The notes: generated by a model from the sequence alone, not told the origin. 12,871 bases of DNA from Leptolyngbyaceae cyanobacterium SM1_3_5 (GCA_012031475.1 JAAUTJ010000066.1:1-12871), one strand, 5' to 3'. Positions 1-7,995 are shown, counted from the first letter of the stretch. Numbers and translations are program-made.

Positions 1-1
1 T

Positions 2-115
2 CGATCGGCCACACTCGAACTTCCGGGCGGCAACCTGCAAATCGAATGGGCAGACGATCAGCACCTCTACATGACCGGAGCCGCCGATCGCGTCTTCACC
101 GCCACCTTCGGCTAA
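2..115 (+). CDS. dapF: Diaminopimelate epimerase, C-terminal end (partial)
   Basis: The first reading frame to end in the window gives a 37-residue tail containing TLELPGGNLQIEW and HLYMTGAADRVF, then stops at TAA 113-115. The pair LPGG...L.IEW followed by .YMTGPA..VF is the hallmark C-terminus of DapF, which interconverts LL- and meso-diaminopimelate in the lysine and peptidoglycan pathway in the cytoplasm. The catalytic cysteines lie upstream, outside the window, so they cannot be checked. The next gene starts 53 bases downstream on the same strand. The family assignment rests on a short but distinctive segment. Confidence 0.85.
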   Translation, partial: RSATLELPGGNLQIEWADDQHLYMTGAADRVFTATFG

Positions 116-168
116 CCCGCCCCCGTACAGACGCGAGATCTCGCCTCTCTCCAGCGCCCCCATTCCCC

Positions 169-861
169 ATGCCCGATCTCCTCCCCACCCTCACCGCCAA
201 ATCCACCCGCGCCAACGGCCAAACCTACGTCGTTGATGCCCAAGGTGTGCGACTGCCCAGCGTCACGACGATTCTGAATGCGACGAAACCTGCTGCCGAT
301 CGCGAAGCCCTCGCCCGCTGGCGGCAGCGCGTCGGAGCAGAAGCGGCCAAGCAGATTTCCGGCACGGCGAGTCGGCGCGGGACGCAGACGCACAGCCACA
401 TTCGCCGCCATCTCTTGGGAGACGATCGCCCCTGTCCGCCGACCGCTTTGCCGTACTGGAACAGCCTGCATCCAGTTTTGACCGAAATCAATTCCGTCCG
501 ACTGGTCGAGGGCTTTGTGTTTCACTACGAACTGGGCTATGCCGGAAAGGTCGATTGTGTGGCGAGCTATCAGGGAACGCCCTGCGTCTGCGATTGGAAA
601 ACGAGCGATCGCCCCAAGCAGTCGATCGAGCGGTTGGGCGATGCGCCTTTGCAGCTTGCGGCCTATTGCGGCGCGATCAATCAGGTGTATGAGGAGTTGA
701 AGTTGGCAAACGCGCTGCTGGTCGTGGCGGTGGCCGATCAGCCTGCGGAAATTTTCTGGCTGGATGCCGATCGCCTCGAAGATTACTGGCAACAATGGCA
801 ACTGCGGGTGCAGCAGTTCTACCGACGCTTTGGGCGCGATCATTCGATCGTGAGACAATAG
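169..861 (+). CDS. PD-(D/E)XK family nuclease (RecB/MGME1-like exonuclease fold)
   Basis: A 230-residue soluble protein. The open frame extends upstream to 46, but that extension overlaps dapF and is arginine-rich with no family character, so I chose the ATG at 169. Visible motifs in order are LPSVTTIL (29-36), common near the N-terminus of MGME1-like nucleases; the helix GTQTHSHI with H75; E114 in VEGFVF; D129 in GKVDCV; D142 and K144 in CDWKTS; and Q162 in LQLAAY. Together these form the complete H/E-D-DxK-Q active site of the RecB-like PD-(D/E)XK nucleases, which cut DNA using divalent metal ions. No helicase or Cas gene is adjacent, so the physiological substrate is unknown; a role in DNA repair or end processing is inference. 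The frame is intact and codon use matches the neighbours. Confidence 0.75.
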   Translation: MPDLLPTLTAKSTRANGQTYVVDAQGVRLPSVTTILNATKPAADREALARWRQRVGAEAAKQISGTASRRGTQTHSHIRRHLLGDDRPCPPTALPYWNSLHPVLTEINSVRLVEGFVFHYELGYAGKVDCVASYQGTPCVCDWKTSDRPKQSIERLGDAPLQLAAYCGAINQVYEELKLANALLVVAVADQPAEIFWLDADRLEDYWQQWQLRVQQFYRRFGRDHSIVRQ

Positions 862-1067
862 CTAAATCCGACTTTCTGCCTTTTGGGGTAGGGCAAGGGG
901 ATCGATTCGTGGAAGATAATGTATCGATAGACGTGTGCCCCAAGGTGGCTGCGAAGTGTACTTTGTTCGGCGTGGCGGCGATCGCTGGAGGCGGTAGATG
1001 AAGAGACTTCCGCTGATTTTTTGCTGCGTCTGCCCTTTCGCCGCGTTGTCGTTGTAGCGCTCAGCTT

Positions 1068-3136
1068 ATGCAGTCGGAACCCCAAGTCAACGTCCTGATG
1101 GTGGACGACCATCCCGAAAACTTAATCGCGCTGGAGGCAATTCTGGACGGGCTGGGGCAGAATTTGGTGAAGGCGCACTCTGGCGAAGAAGCGCTCCGCT
1201 GCCTGCTGCATCAAGACTTTGCCGTAATTTTGCTCGACGTGCAAATGCCCGGACTGGACGGCTTTGAAACCGCCACGCTGATTCGCCAGCGGGAGCGATC
1301 GCGCCTGACGCCGATCATCTTCCTGACGGCTTTCAGCACGAGCGACAATCTGAGGTTCAAAGGCTATTCGCTGGGTGCAGTGGATTATTTGCTCAAGCCG
1401 ATCGAATCGGAAATTCTCACGTCCAAAGTCACCGTTTTTGTCGATCTCTACCAAAAAAGCGCGGCGCTCAAGCGACAAGCGGTACAGCTTGCGGCGATCA
1501 ACTCGGAACTGCGCCAAAGTGAAGAACGCTTTCGATCGCTGAGTGCCTGTTCGCCCGTCGGCATTTTGTTGTTCAACAATCAAGGCTTTTGCAGCTACAC
1601 CAATCCGCGCTGTCAGGCGATTTGCGGCTTCACGCTGGGCGAAAGCTTGGGGCAGGGCTGGATGCAGTTTTTCGATGAGGGCGATCGCACTCGTGCCCTC
1701 GCAGACTGGACAAACTACATTGGCAAAGGGCACGAATTTCTGGGCGAATACCGCTTTCAAGCGCCAGATGGCGAGGTTCGCTGGACGCAAATGCGAGCCT
1801 CACCGATGTATTCCGATCAGGGAGAATCGATCGGCTATGTCGGCACGATCGAAGACATCACCGAGCGCAAAGCCGCCGAAGAAGCTCGCACCAACTTCAT
1901 TCGCGAACAGGTCGCCCGCCAGCAGGCCGAAGCCGCCAACCGGATGAAAGACGAATTTCTCGCCGTCCTCTCGCACGAACTCGCACCCCGCTCAACTCAA
2001 TGCTGGGCTGGACGCGCCTGTTGCTGACGAAAAAGTTTGATGAAGAGCGGACAACTCGCGCTCTGGAGACGATCGAGCGCAACGCCAAATCGCAAGCGCA
2101 ACTGATCGAAGATATTCTCGATGTCTCACTGATTATTCGCGGCAAACTGCGCCTGCAAACCGGACCGTTGAATCTGATTCCAGTTTTGGAAGCGACGGTG
2201 GAGGCGATCGCGCCCCAAGCCGACGCCAAAAAAATTCAGGTGACAACGCATTTTGACGCCAGCGCCGATGTGGTTTGCGGCGATGCGGAGCGGCTCAGGC
2301 AGGTGGTTTGGAATTTGCTCACCAATGCGATCAAGTTCACGCCCGAAGGCGGAACCGTGCAGGTACGGCTGAATCGCTGGCACGATTCTGACCAGAAAAT
2401 AAATCAAAGCAGCCACAATTTGCTGCCGTCCTCCTTTCTCCTGCATCCATCCGACTACGCGCAAATTCAGGTGAGCGATTCGGGCATCGGCATCAAGTCC
2501 GAATTCTTGCCCTATGTGTTCGATCGCTTCCGGCAAGAAGATAGTACAACAACTCGACAATACGGCGGCTTGGGCTTGGGACTGGCGATCGTCCGGCACA
2601 TTGTCGAACTGCACAGCGGCGCGATCGCAGCCGAAAGTGCAGGTGAGGGACAGGGTGCAACCTTTACAGTTCACCTACCGCTGATGAAGTTGGGGCGATC
2701 GATCGCTGCGGAACCTGCCATTGAGGACAGCGAACCGCCGCGCCTTGAGCTAGACGGAGTGCAAGTCCTCGTGGTGGAAGACAACGATGATACTCGTGAG
2801 TTTTTAATGATGCTGTTGCAGCAGGCCGGGGCCAAAGTGCAGGCGGCAGCTTCGGTGGCCGAAGCAATGCAGGCGTTGGCAAACCTAAAGCCGGATGTGC
2901 TGGTGAGTGATATTGGAATGCCAGAAGCAGACGGCTATGAACTGATTCGACAGATTCACCAATTAGGCATTGAAGTTCCGGCGATCGCCCTGACTGCCTA
3001 CGCCAAGCAAGAAGAAAAACACAAAGCCCTGAACGCCGGATTTCAGGTGCATTTGCCAAAGCCTGTCGAACCGAATGAGCTATTAGTAAATGTGGCAAAT
3101 TTGGCCGGAAAAAATGCCGTTCAGCCGTCGATGTGA
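1068..3136 (+). CDS. Hybrid sensor histidine kinase (REC-PAS-HisKA-HATPase-REC), frame broken at about 1982
   Basis: As written the locus is two overlapping frames, 1068-2027 and 2000-3136. The first carries a receiver domain (residues 1-125; D13/D14, phospho-acceptor D57, T87, K110), a coiled linker (about 127-155), a PAS domain with PAC tail (about 151-268, ending GTIEDITERK), and the start of HisKA with phospho-histidine H303 in LSHEL. The expected LSHELRTPLNSMLGW becomes LSHELAPRSTQ because one base is missing at 1982-1983. The second frame then supplies the rest: HisKA helix (ERNAKSQAQLIEDILDVS), N box (NLLTNAIKFTPEGG), G1 (DSGIGI), F box (FDRFRQ), G2 (GGLGLGLAIV), and a C-terminal receiver (VVEDNDD, SDIGMPEADGYEL, KPVEP). 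With one base restored it is 689 residues. It is predicted to be cytosolic, with no membrane segment and no adjacent cognate regulator. The start lacks a clear ribosome binding site. The signal sensed is unknown. Confidence 0.85.
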
Positions 3137-3178
3137 ATCGAAGATGACCAGATGTGAGGCGTTGCGATCGGTGGAAAA

Positions 3179-3307
3179 AGCCCCCTGAATTTCCCAAGGG
3201 TGGGAGACTTTGCAGCCAGTCGATCGATTCGCTAGACCACTCGCCAGTAGGCGATCGCGCCCGTAAACCATCCTCAAAGTCCCCCAATTTTGGGGGATTT
3301 AGGGGCT
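3179..3307. repeat. Two inverted copies of a palindromic intergenic repeat
   Basis: Copy 1 (3179-3211, plus orientation) begins AGCCCCCTGAATTTCCC and ends GGGAGACTTT. Copy 2 (3276-3307) reads the same way on the minus strand: AGCCCCTAAATCCCCC, ending GGGGGACTTT. Each unit is itself palindromic; in copy 2 the stem TCCCCCAA/TTGGGGGA is perfect at 3280-3297. The pair fills most of the space between the convergent kinase and amylase genes. Similar CCCCC/GGGGG hairpin repeats are common between cyanobacterial genes. Copy 2 could also act as a transcription stop or mRNA-protecting hairpin, but neither copy is followed by a clean T-tract. Confidence 0.7.
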
Positions 3308-3340
3308 GCTCCGATCGCCAACTGCCTCATCAAACTGACA

Positions 3341-4827
3341 CTATTTCACTTCAGAGTGTGGAACCCAAACTGATACTGAACCACCATTACAGGAAAACGC
3401 GCCCCAGCCAAATTCGTTGGTGGTGACAGGCTCTTGAATATGTTCGGTGAGGTCAACATAAGTACAGTTGGGCTGGCCGACTTCCATCCATTTTGCACCA
3501 CCTGCCCCGTTGCTCAAAACAACCGCCATACCGCCCGGATGCTTTGCATCTCCTAAGCGCGTCCAGCCGATCAAATTTGGTTCATCAAAATAGCTGTATT
3601 GGTCGCCATAGGAATAGTGACGGCGAGCAAACAGGAATTTATCGATCATCCAGCGATGGCTCGGAAACCAGATTTCATGTTCGTTGCCGTCGCCACCAAA
3701 ATCGCGGTAGGAATCGCCATAGTAGTCTGGTTCAAAGATAGAAGGATAGCCTTCTCGCCTGAGCAAAATGAGGGCGTAGGCCAGCGGTTTAAACCAAGGT
3801 TCGACCGGAGATTCAAGCGACTGAAGCGGCTGAGAATCGTGGTTTGTGACCAGCGTTACTGCGAGACTGGGCTGCTGCTGCACCAGCGTGTTGTCAAAAA
3901 TTTGGCGCATATCGTAGCGATCGCCCGCCTTACTTGCGGCATGAAAGTTGTAGTGCAGCGGCGCATCAAACAGAGCAACTTTGCCCTGCGTCATGCTGAT
4001 GAAATGATGCAAAGCTGATACCTCATACGACCAATATTCGCCCACTGCAAATAGATCGCGCTGGGCATAGTGGCGCATGTGTTCAAACCAGTCGTGGAAG
4101 AATTCGCCGGAAACATGCTTAACCGCATCAAATCGGAAGCCATCAATGTCAGTCAAATCTATGTACCATTCACCCCAGCGCTTTAGGGCTTCGCGCACTT
4201 CAGGATTTTGCATATCCAGGTCGCAACCCATCAAATAATCGTAGCCGCCCTTTTCAAGATCGACCTGATCATCAAACTGTTTGCCCTCTAAAAGATAGAT
4301 GGCCTGCTGATGCTGTTCCCAAGCGTTGTAGTCGATCGCATCAAAGTGAGTCCAGTTCCACTGCATGTCGGAATATTTGCTGTTGCGACCGGGAAACGTG
4401 AACTTTGTCCAGGCTTTAATCGTTTGATATTCACCGATCGCATCATTGCGATTTCTGGATTGAACGGCGTAGCTTTCACTTCTTCCTGCTCGTCTGCACC
4501 ATCATGTGATTAAACACGACATCGGCATACACACGCAGCCCAGCTTGCTTTGCAGCCGCGATCGATCGCACGGTATTCTTCTTTCGTACCGTACTTAGTG
4601 CGAACCGTGCCCTTCTGATCAAATTCGCCTAAATCATATAGGTCGTAAACGGCATAGCCAACTTCTGAAGCGCCGCCAATGCCTTTATAGGCAGGCGGCA
4701 ACCAAAGCGAAGTGATGCCAGCTTTGGCAAGGTCTTCGGCGTTTTCTGCGAGCCGATTCCAATGGTTTCCATCGTCAGATGAATACCAATGAAAATATTG
4801 CATCATCACGCCATTGGGTTCGGACAT
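3341..4827 (-). CDS. GH13 alpha-amylase (cytoplasmic bacterial type, GH13_5-like), three frame breaks
   Basis: Hydrolyses alpha-1,4-glucan such as glycogen. The first frame starts at ATG 4827, with ribosome binding site GAGGAAG four bases upstream, and gives MSEPNGVMMQYFHWY and GITSLWLPPAYKG. There is no signal peptide. A base is in excess (or two are missing) near 4556-4562, after which the shifted frame reads QAGLRVYADVVFNHMM; a base is missing at 4499-4500 (then GADEQEEVKATPFNPEI); and another is missing at about 4450 (then GEYQTIKAWTKFTFPGRN). From 4366 the frame is open to the stop. Catalytic residues are intact there: nucleophile D in GFRFDAVKH (4127-4129), acid/base E in VGEYW (4037-4039) and D in NHDSQP (3836-3838). 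The corrected length is about 495 residues, normal for the family. All three breaks fall within about 110 bases while the rest is well conserved, so sequencing error is likelier than decay. Confidence 0.85.
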
Positions 4828-4900
4828 AAAACTTCCTCAGAAAAATATAAATTGCCGTTAGAAGCGCAAGGAATGCGAGTCTTTGCTGATTCGCTTCGGT

Positions 4901-4916
4901 GTACCAATATTAGTAC
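4901..4916. promoter_or_regulatory. GTAC dyad, candidate operator of the amylase gene
   Basis: GTACCAATATTAGTAC is a 16-bp dyad that is perfect except for one base pair, centred about 80 bases upstream of the amylase start codon. It resembles a GTA-N10-TAC arrangement. The known nitrogen regulator NtcA of cyanobacteria prefers GTA-N8-TAC, so the spacing is two bases too long and the match is only suggestive. Its symmetry and its position in an AT-rich promoter region are what is directly seen; the binding protein is unknown. Confidence 0.35.
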
Positions 4917-5018
4917 TGTAAAAGATTAAACAATCGAAATCTATCTGTCAAAGGGAAAAATTATTCACCTCATTTTCGTGATAGAACTATACAATTTAAC
5001 TTCACATCTATCGCGATG

Positions 5019-5036
5019 TAGAAATATCAATTTCTA
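5019..5036. other. Short perfect hairpin, function unknown
   Basis: TAGAAAT at 5019-5025 pairs perfectly with ATTTCTA at 5030-5036 around a 4-base loop, ATCA. It is AT-rich, with no T-tract following in the direction of the peptidase or amylase genes, so it is not a good intrinsic terminator. Confidence 0.35.
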
Positions 5037-5074
5037 AAGCCAGCAACTTAAAGTACAAATTCTGTCTCTAGGTG

Positions 5075-5114
5075 GTCGATCGCAGAACCTCAAAGTCGAT
5101 CGCAGAACCTCAAA
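5075..5114. repeat. Tandem duplication of a 20-bp unit
   Basis: The unit GTCGATCGCAGAACCTCAAA occurs twice without interruption (5075-5094 and 5095-5114) and is identical in both copies. Each copy contains a HIP1-like CGATCGC core. There are only two units and no spacers, so it is a local duplication and not a CRISPR array. Confidence 0.9.
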
Positions 5115-5160
5115 ATAGAATGAGACGATCGCTCATTCAAGCAAATTGAGCGCCAGGATT

Positions 5161-6000
5161 CTATAGATGCCGGACGCTTTCCGCCAGTCCCACACAGACC
5201 GAAGTTAAAAAATTAAGGTCGAGCGTTTCGAGGCGATCGCTCGGCTGATGGTAGTGCGGATTTCGACAATCTGCTGTATCAGTCACCAAAATTGCAGGAT
5301 AGCCCAAGTCCCAAAATGGCGCATGGTCGCTGCGGCGAATCATCGGCAGAAATAGGCCGCGATCGCCTGCGGGCAGAAATTGTGTCGAGACTCCGCTTTG
5401 TCGCAAGCTGAAAGTAATTTTCAATAGGTTGAAGATCGATCGCCAGTTGCCAGCCAGCGCAATGAAATCACCTTGATTTGGATAAAAATATTGCAGGTTG
5501 GCCGGATATTTCTGTGAACCAGGAGTGCGATCGCAGTAGCCCAGCATTTCCAGTGAGAGCATCAGCTTTAGTGGCTCTTGCAAGTCATTTGCATAAGCGC
5601 GACTGCCAACCAAGCCGTATTCTTCCAAGTCAAACGCGACGAAACAAATCGGAGAGCGGGCGGGCGCGTGGTGAATCGATCGCGCCAGTTCGAGCAAAAC
5701 TGCCACTCCACTAGCATTGTCGTCGGCTCCGGGCGTTCCAGGAATGGCGTCGAAATGAGCGCCGACCAGAATGGGTGCGGTCGATCGGGTTCCAGGAAGA
5801 TTGAGAATCAGGTTTTCGTAGGTTCGACTCTGATAGCTGAAACGGTGGGTTTCGATCGCGCCCCACTGCGCTAGCTGCTCGCGCACATACTGCCGCACAA
5901 AAAAGTGCCCCTCGCTGGCTAAAAACGGGTCGCGGGGTCGAGCGATCTGCTGCAAATGCCCGGTCAATCTGGCTTTGATCGCATCGAAATCAAGCTGCAT
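5161..6000 (-). CDS. M28 family zinc metallopeptidase (aminopeptidase type)
   Basis: A 279-residue protein with the co-catalytic two-zinc centre of peptidase family M28. Visible ligands and catalytic residues are H82 in GAHFDAIPG, D93 in GADDNASG (the bridging aspartate), the pair E126/E127 in DLEEYGLVGS (general base and ligand), E151 in SLEMLGY, and H251 in HYHQPSD. These are in family order and spacing, so it should be active and trim N-terminal residues from peptides. The frame also opens from a GTG at 6039, but I chose the ATG at 6000 (MQLDFDAIKARL), because the 13 extra residues look unlike the family and neither start has a strong ribosome binding site. No signal peptide is seen, which suggests an intracellular role in peptide turnover. 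The gene precedes the amylase on the same strand but 333 bases separate them, so joint transcription is doubtful. Confidence 0.85.
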   Translation of the reverse strand: MQLDFDAIKARLTGHLQQIARPRDPFLASEGHFFVRQYVREQLAQWGAIETHRFSYQSRTYENLILNLPGTRSTAPILVGAHFDAIPGTPGADDNASGVAVLLELARSIHHAPARSPICFVAFDLEEYGLVGSRAYANDLQEPLKLMLSLEMLGYCDRTPGSQKYPANLQYFYPNQGDFIALAGNWRSIFNLLKITFSLRQSGVSTQFLPAGDRGLFLPMIRRSDHAPFWDLGYPAILVTDTADCRNPHYHQPSDRLETLDLNFLTSVCVGLAESVRHL

Positions 6001-6121
6001 CTGTTTACCGTAGCGCGGTCGGCACTCAGAAAATCGCACCTGTATAAAAAATTCTAATCAAAGTTACTTGCAAGTAATTCTCAATTGTTATCTAGTTTCA
6101 GGGTATGCTGTTTCTGTTCAT

Positions 6122-6140
6122 CCTAATGAAGATAATTCTC
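6122..6140. promoter_or_regulatory. Fur-box-like sequence upstream of flavodoxin
   Basis: CCTAATGAAGATAATTCTC matches 13 of 19 positions of the classical Fur consensus GATAATGATAATCATTATC, counted by hand. Flavodoxin genes of cyanobacteria are commonly induced by iron starvation through Fur, so a site here is plausible. It lies about 258 bases upstream of the flavodoxin start, which is far, and would better fit a promoter that also covers the small ORF at 6152. The assignment is weak. Confidence 0.3.
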
Positions 6141-6151
6141 AACAAAACACT

Positions 6152-6307
6152 ATGCGCCATACGCGAACAAATCCGAGCCGACTCGGTAGCGCGATCGATG
6201 CGCTTTGCATTGCACCTCTGCTGATCGCGATCGCCGTTTCGATCATAGTGGATGATGAAATTGATGTTGTTTCTACGCTCATTAGTTCTGCGATTGGCAG
6301 CGACTAA
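6152..6307 (+). CDS. Possible small single-span membrane protein, hypothetical
   Basis: A 51-residue frame starts MRHTRTNPSRLGSAIDAL, continues into a hydrophobic stretch APLLIAIAVSIIV (about residues 21-33), and has an acidic tail (DDEIDVV). The frame is open upstream to 6068, but that extension shows no obvious character. No ribosome binding site precedes either start, and I do not recognise a family. It lies 90 bases upstream of flavodoxin on the same strand and contains one HIP1-like site. A real short membrane peptide or a chance frame are both possible. Confidence 0.35.
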   Translation: MRHTRTNPSRLGSAIDALCIAPLLIAIAVSIIVDDEIDVVSTLISSAIGSD

Positions 6308-6316
6308 TTTTTTTAG

Positions 6317-6344
6317 TTGACTGATGCACTGATATTTGTAAGGT
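6317..6344 (+). promoter_or_regulatory. Putative sigma-70-type promoter of flavodoxin
   Basis: TTGACT (6317-6322) matches the -35 consensus at five of six positions. It is followed after 16 bases by TAAGGT (6339-6344), a weak -10. Transcription would begin near 6351 and give a leader of about 45 bases before the flavodoxin start. The -10 is poor, so the call is tentative. Confidence 0.35.
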
Positions 6345-6397
6345 AGGCCGATCTGCTTTGAAGAAACCCGATCGAGTTCCCCCCACTAGGAGCAAAT

Positions 6398-6919
6398 ATG
6401 GAGAAGATTGGCTTATTTTTTGGCACTCAAACAGGCAATACTGAATCGATCGCGCAGATGATTCAGGAGGCATTGGGCGGCGAATCAGTCGTTGCCCTAC
6501 ACGAAATTTTCAGCGTCGAGCCGAGCGATTTTGCAGCTTACGATCGCATCATTATCGGCTGTCCAACCTGGAACATTGGTGAACTGCAAAGCGACTGGGC
6601 AGGATTCTTTGATGAGCTAGATGGCATTGATTTTTCTGGCAAAAAAGTTGCTTATTTTGGAGCGGGCGACCAGGTTGGCTATGCCGAGAATTTTCAAGAT
6701 GCGATCAGCACTTTGGAAGAAAGAATCTCAGAGCAAAATGGTATAACGCTCGGTTATTGGTCAGCCGAAGGATATGAATTCAACGAGTCGAACGCGCTGC
6801 GCGACGGCAAATTTTGCGGTCTTGCAATCGATGAAGACAATCAATCGGAACTGACAAGCGATCGCATTCAAGCCTGGGTGAAACAGCTTCGACAAGAATT
6901 TTCACTTAGTCTATTTTGA
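6398..6919 (+). CDS. isiB: Flavodoxin (long-chain, FMN-binding)
   Basis: A 173-residue soluble electron carrier that replaces ferredoxin at photosystem I and ferredoxin-NADP reductase when iron is scarce. The FMN phosphate loop is T10QTGNT15. The isoalloxazine-stacking residues are W58 (CPTWNIGELQSDW) and Y95 (GDQVGYAENFQDA). The segment from about 118 to 140 (GYWSAEGYEFNESNALRDGKF) is the insertion typical of long-chain flavodoxins, followed by GLAIDEDNQSELTSDRI. The length is normal. The ATG is set by the strong ribosome binding site AGGAG eight bases upstream. isiA is not adjacent, so the symbol reflects the iron-stress flavodoxin family; fldA would be equally acceptable. An alpha/beta hydrolase follows 51 bases later on the same strand, with a hairpin in between. 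Confidence 0.95.
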   Translation: MEKIGLFFGTQTGNTESIAQMIQEALGGESVVALHEIFSVEPSDFAAYDRIIIGCPTWNIGELQSDWAGFFDELDGIDFSGKKVAYFGAGDQVGYAENFQDAISTLEERISEQNGITLGYWSAEGYEFNESNALRDGKFCGLAIDEDNQSELTSDRIQAWVKQLRQEFSLSLF

Positions 6920-6938
6920 GGGGTTTTACGCTCCTCAA
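6916..6938 (+). terminator. Hairpin at the flavodoxin stop codon, possible terminator
   Basis: TTGAGG (6916-6921) pairs with CCTCAA (6933-6938), and the stem extends inward by one G-T and one G-C pair around a 7-base loop. The TGA stop codon lies inside the left arm. The following bases are pyrimidine-rich (CTCTCTTTC) but not a T-run, so termination would be partial at best. Confidence 0.4.
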
Positions 6939-6970
6939 CTCTCTTTCATTCTAGTTCTTAGGACTGTTCC

Positions 6971-7853
6971 ATGCCGAATCTTGATGCTCTGTGGCTAACC
7001 GTCAGCCCTAGTTTTAAGTGTTTCGATCGTCCCACATTGCGCTGTTTGTCAAACAAGTGCGATCGCTCAGTGGAATATTGCCAAGCCATGATGAAGCCTG
7101 CTCGTTTGAATCGCGTTGGTTCTGCTGCACGACTATCTCAAGCAGCGCGATCGCCCAATTGACCTGATTGGACACAGCACCAGCGGCCTTTTGGGACTGC
7201 TCTATGCCCAGCGGCATCCAGAACGAGTGCGATCGCTAACGTTACTTTCGGTTGGATTTCATCCGGCTCAAACCTGGCAATCTCACTATTACGTACAGCG
7301 GCAACTTTTGCCTTGCAGCCGCGAAAAAATTTTGGCGCATCTAACGCATGGACTGTTCGGCTATCAGGAGCGATCGATGCTTTCCACGCTGGTGAAAGTG
7401 TTAGAACTTGATCTCGATCGCGCTCTTTCTCCACATAATTTGTTTAGACAGGTAAACCTGCCACCGATTGAGGTGGATGTGCCGCTGTTAGTCTGCGGTA
7501 GCGTCGATGATGTGGTGATCGATCCGGGTCAGCTTCAGCGCTGGCAGCAGCACTTTCTGAAAGATAATTTGCGAGTTCGTTCTGGCAGCACTTCGCGGCT
7601 GTGGCTGTGTCCGGGCGGCAGACACTTTTTTCACTACACCTATTCTGAACAGGTCAGCCAAGAGATTTTCAAATTTTGGCGGTTGCCTGCAAGAAACGAA
7701 GCGATCGATATCACCAGCAACGGTCATACAGTTCTCCTTGGGGCACCTGGAAAATGGATGAAGAGAAGTCTTAGAGTTCAAACAATGAATGCACAACTGA
7801 TGATTCAACCTTCCTCTTTTGTTGATGCTGAAATTCAAATCAAGCCAGTTTGA
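6971..7853 (+). CDS. Alpha/beta-fold hydrolase, N-terminal part frame-broken
   Basis: The intact part is open from about 7116 and contains the nucleophile elbow LIGHSTSG (serine codon 7176-7178), then GLLYAQRHPERVRSLTLLSVG, a helical cap, the acidic residue in LLVCGSVDD, and the histidine in CPGGRHFFHY: a full Ser-Asp-His triad. The start is at ATG 6971 (MPNLDALWLTVSPSFKCFDRP). Between 7050 and 7115 the written frame is unlike the family, but it becomes QVAIAQWEYCQ and then HDEACSFES followed by LVLLHDYLKQRDRP if single bases are restored near 7051-7053, 7059, 7072, 7085 and 7112. With five bases added it is 295 residues. The nucleophile motif has Ser where GHSTGG is usual. About 50 residues follow FWRLPARN; these look non-homologous and may be read-through after an unseen shift. 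The substrate is unknown. Confidence 0.75.
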
Positions 7854-7995
7854 GGATTGTTTTTATTGCAAGTTTAGTGAAGACCTGCAAGAGCAACTGG
7901 AGAGCCTGAATGAGAAACAGCGATCGCAGTTACACCCGATGAAGAAGTTGAGCTTACGGGATGTTAGAACTCGATCGAATTTTCACCCTGCTTAA
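7825..7995 (+). CDS. Small hypothetical ORF, doubtful
   Basis: A 56-residue frame (MLKFKSSQFEDCFYCKF...) overlaps the end of the hydrolase by 29 bases and stops at TAA 7993-7995, 33 bases before the DUF433 fusion gene. The middle, SEDLQEQLESLNEKQRSQL, looks like a charged helix. There is no clear ribosome binding site and I do not recognise the family. It could be the remnant of a gene or a chance frame. Confidence 0.25.
   Translation: MLKFKSSQFEDCFYCKFSEDLQEQLESLNEKQRSQLHPMKKLSLRDVRTRSNFHPA

Larger units (their letters stand above)
4828..5160. other. AT-rich spacer between the M28 peptidase and amylase genes
   Basis: No gene is visible. On the minus strand it contains, in order: a possible weak hairpin just after the peptidase stop (CGCTCA 5130-5135 with TGAGCG 5147-5152), two tandem 20-bp units (5075-5114), a 7-bp hairpin TAGAAAT/ATTTCTA with a 4-base loop (5019-5036), a GTAC dyad (4901-4916), and the amylase ribosome binding site. 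It is visibly more AT-rich than its surroundings, as expected of a promoter region. I could not identify a convincing -35/-10 pair; TAATAT within the dyad is the best -10 candidate on the minus strand. Confidence 0.5.

Noticed and set aside
112..858. Long antisense frame opposite the PD-(D/E)XK nuclease, and similar antisense frames elsewhere
   Set aside because: They are shadows of well-supported genes on the other strand in GC-rich DNA and show no recognisable domains.
862..1067. Possible gene or RNA between the nuclease and the kinase
   Set aside because: No frame, tRNA-like fold or clear promoter could be recognised; it appears to be an ordinary spacer with one HIP1 site.
1976..2030. Programmed ribosomal frameshifting in the hybrid kinase
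   Set aside because: No slippery heptamer or stimulatory hairpin is evident, and the same kind of break occurs in five other unrelated genes, which favours sequencing error.
5075..5114. Possible CRISPR array
   Set aside because: Only two directly adjacent copies, no spacers and no cas genes.
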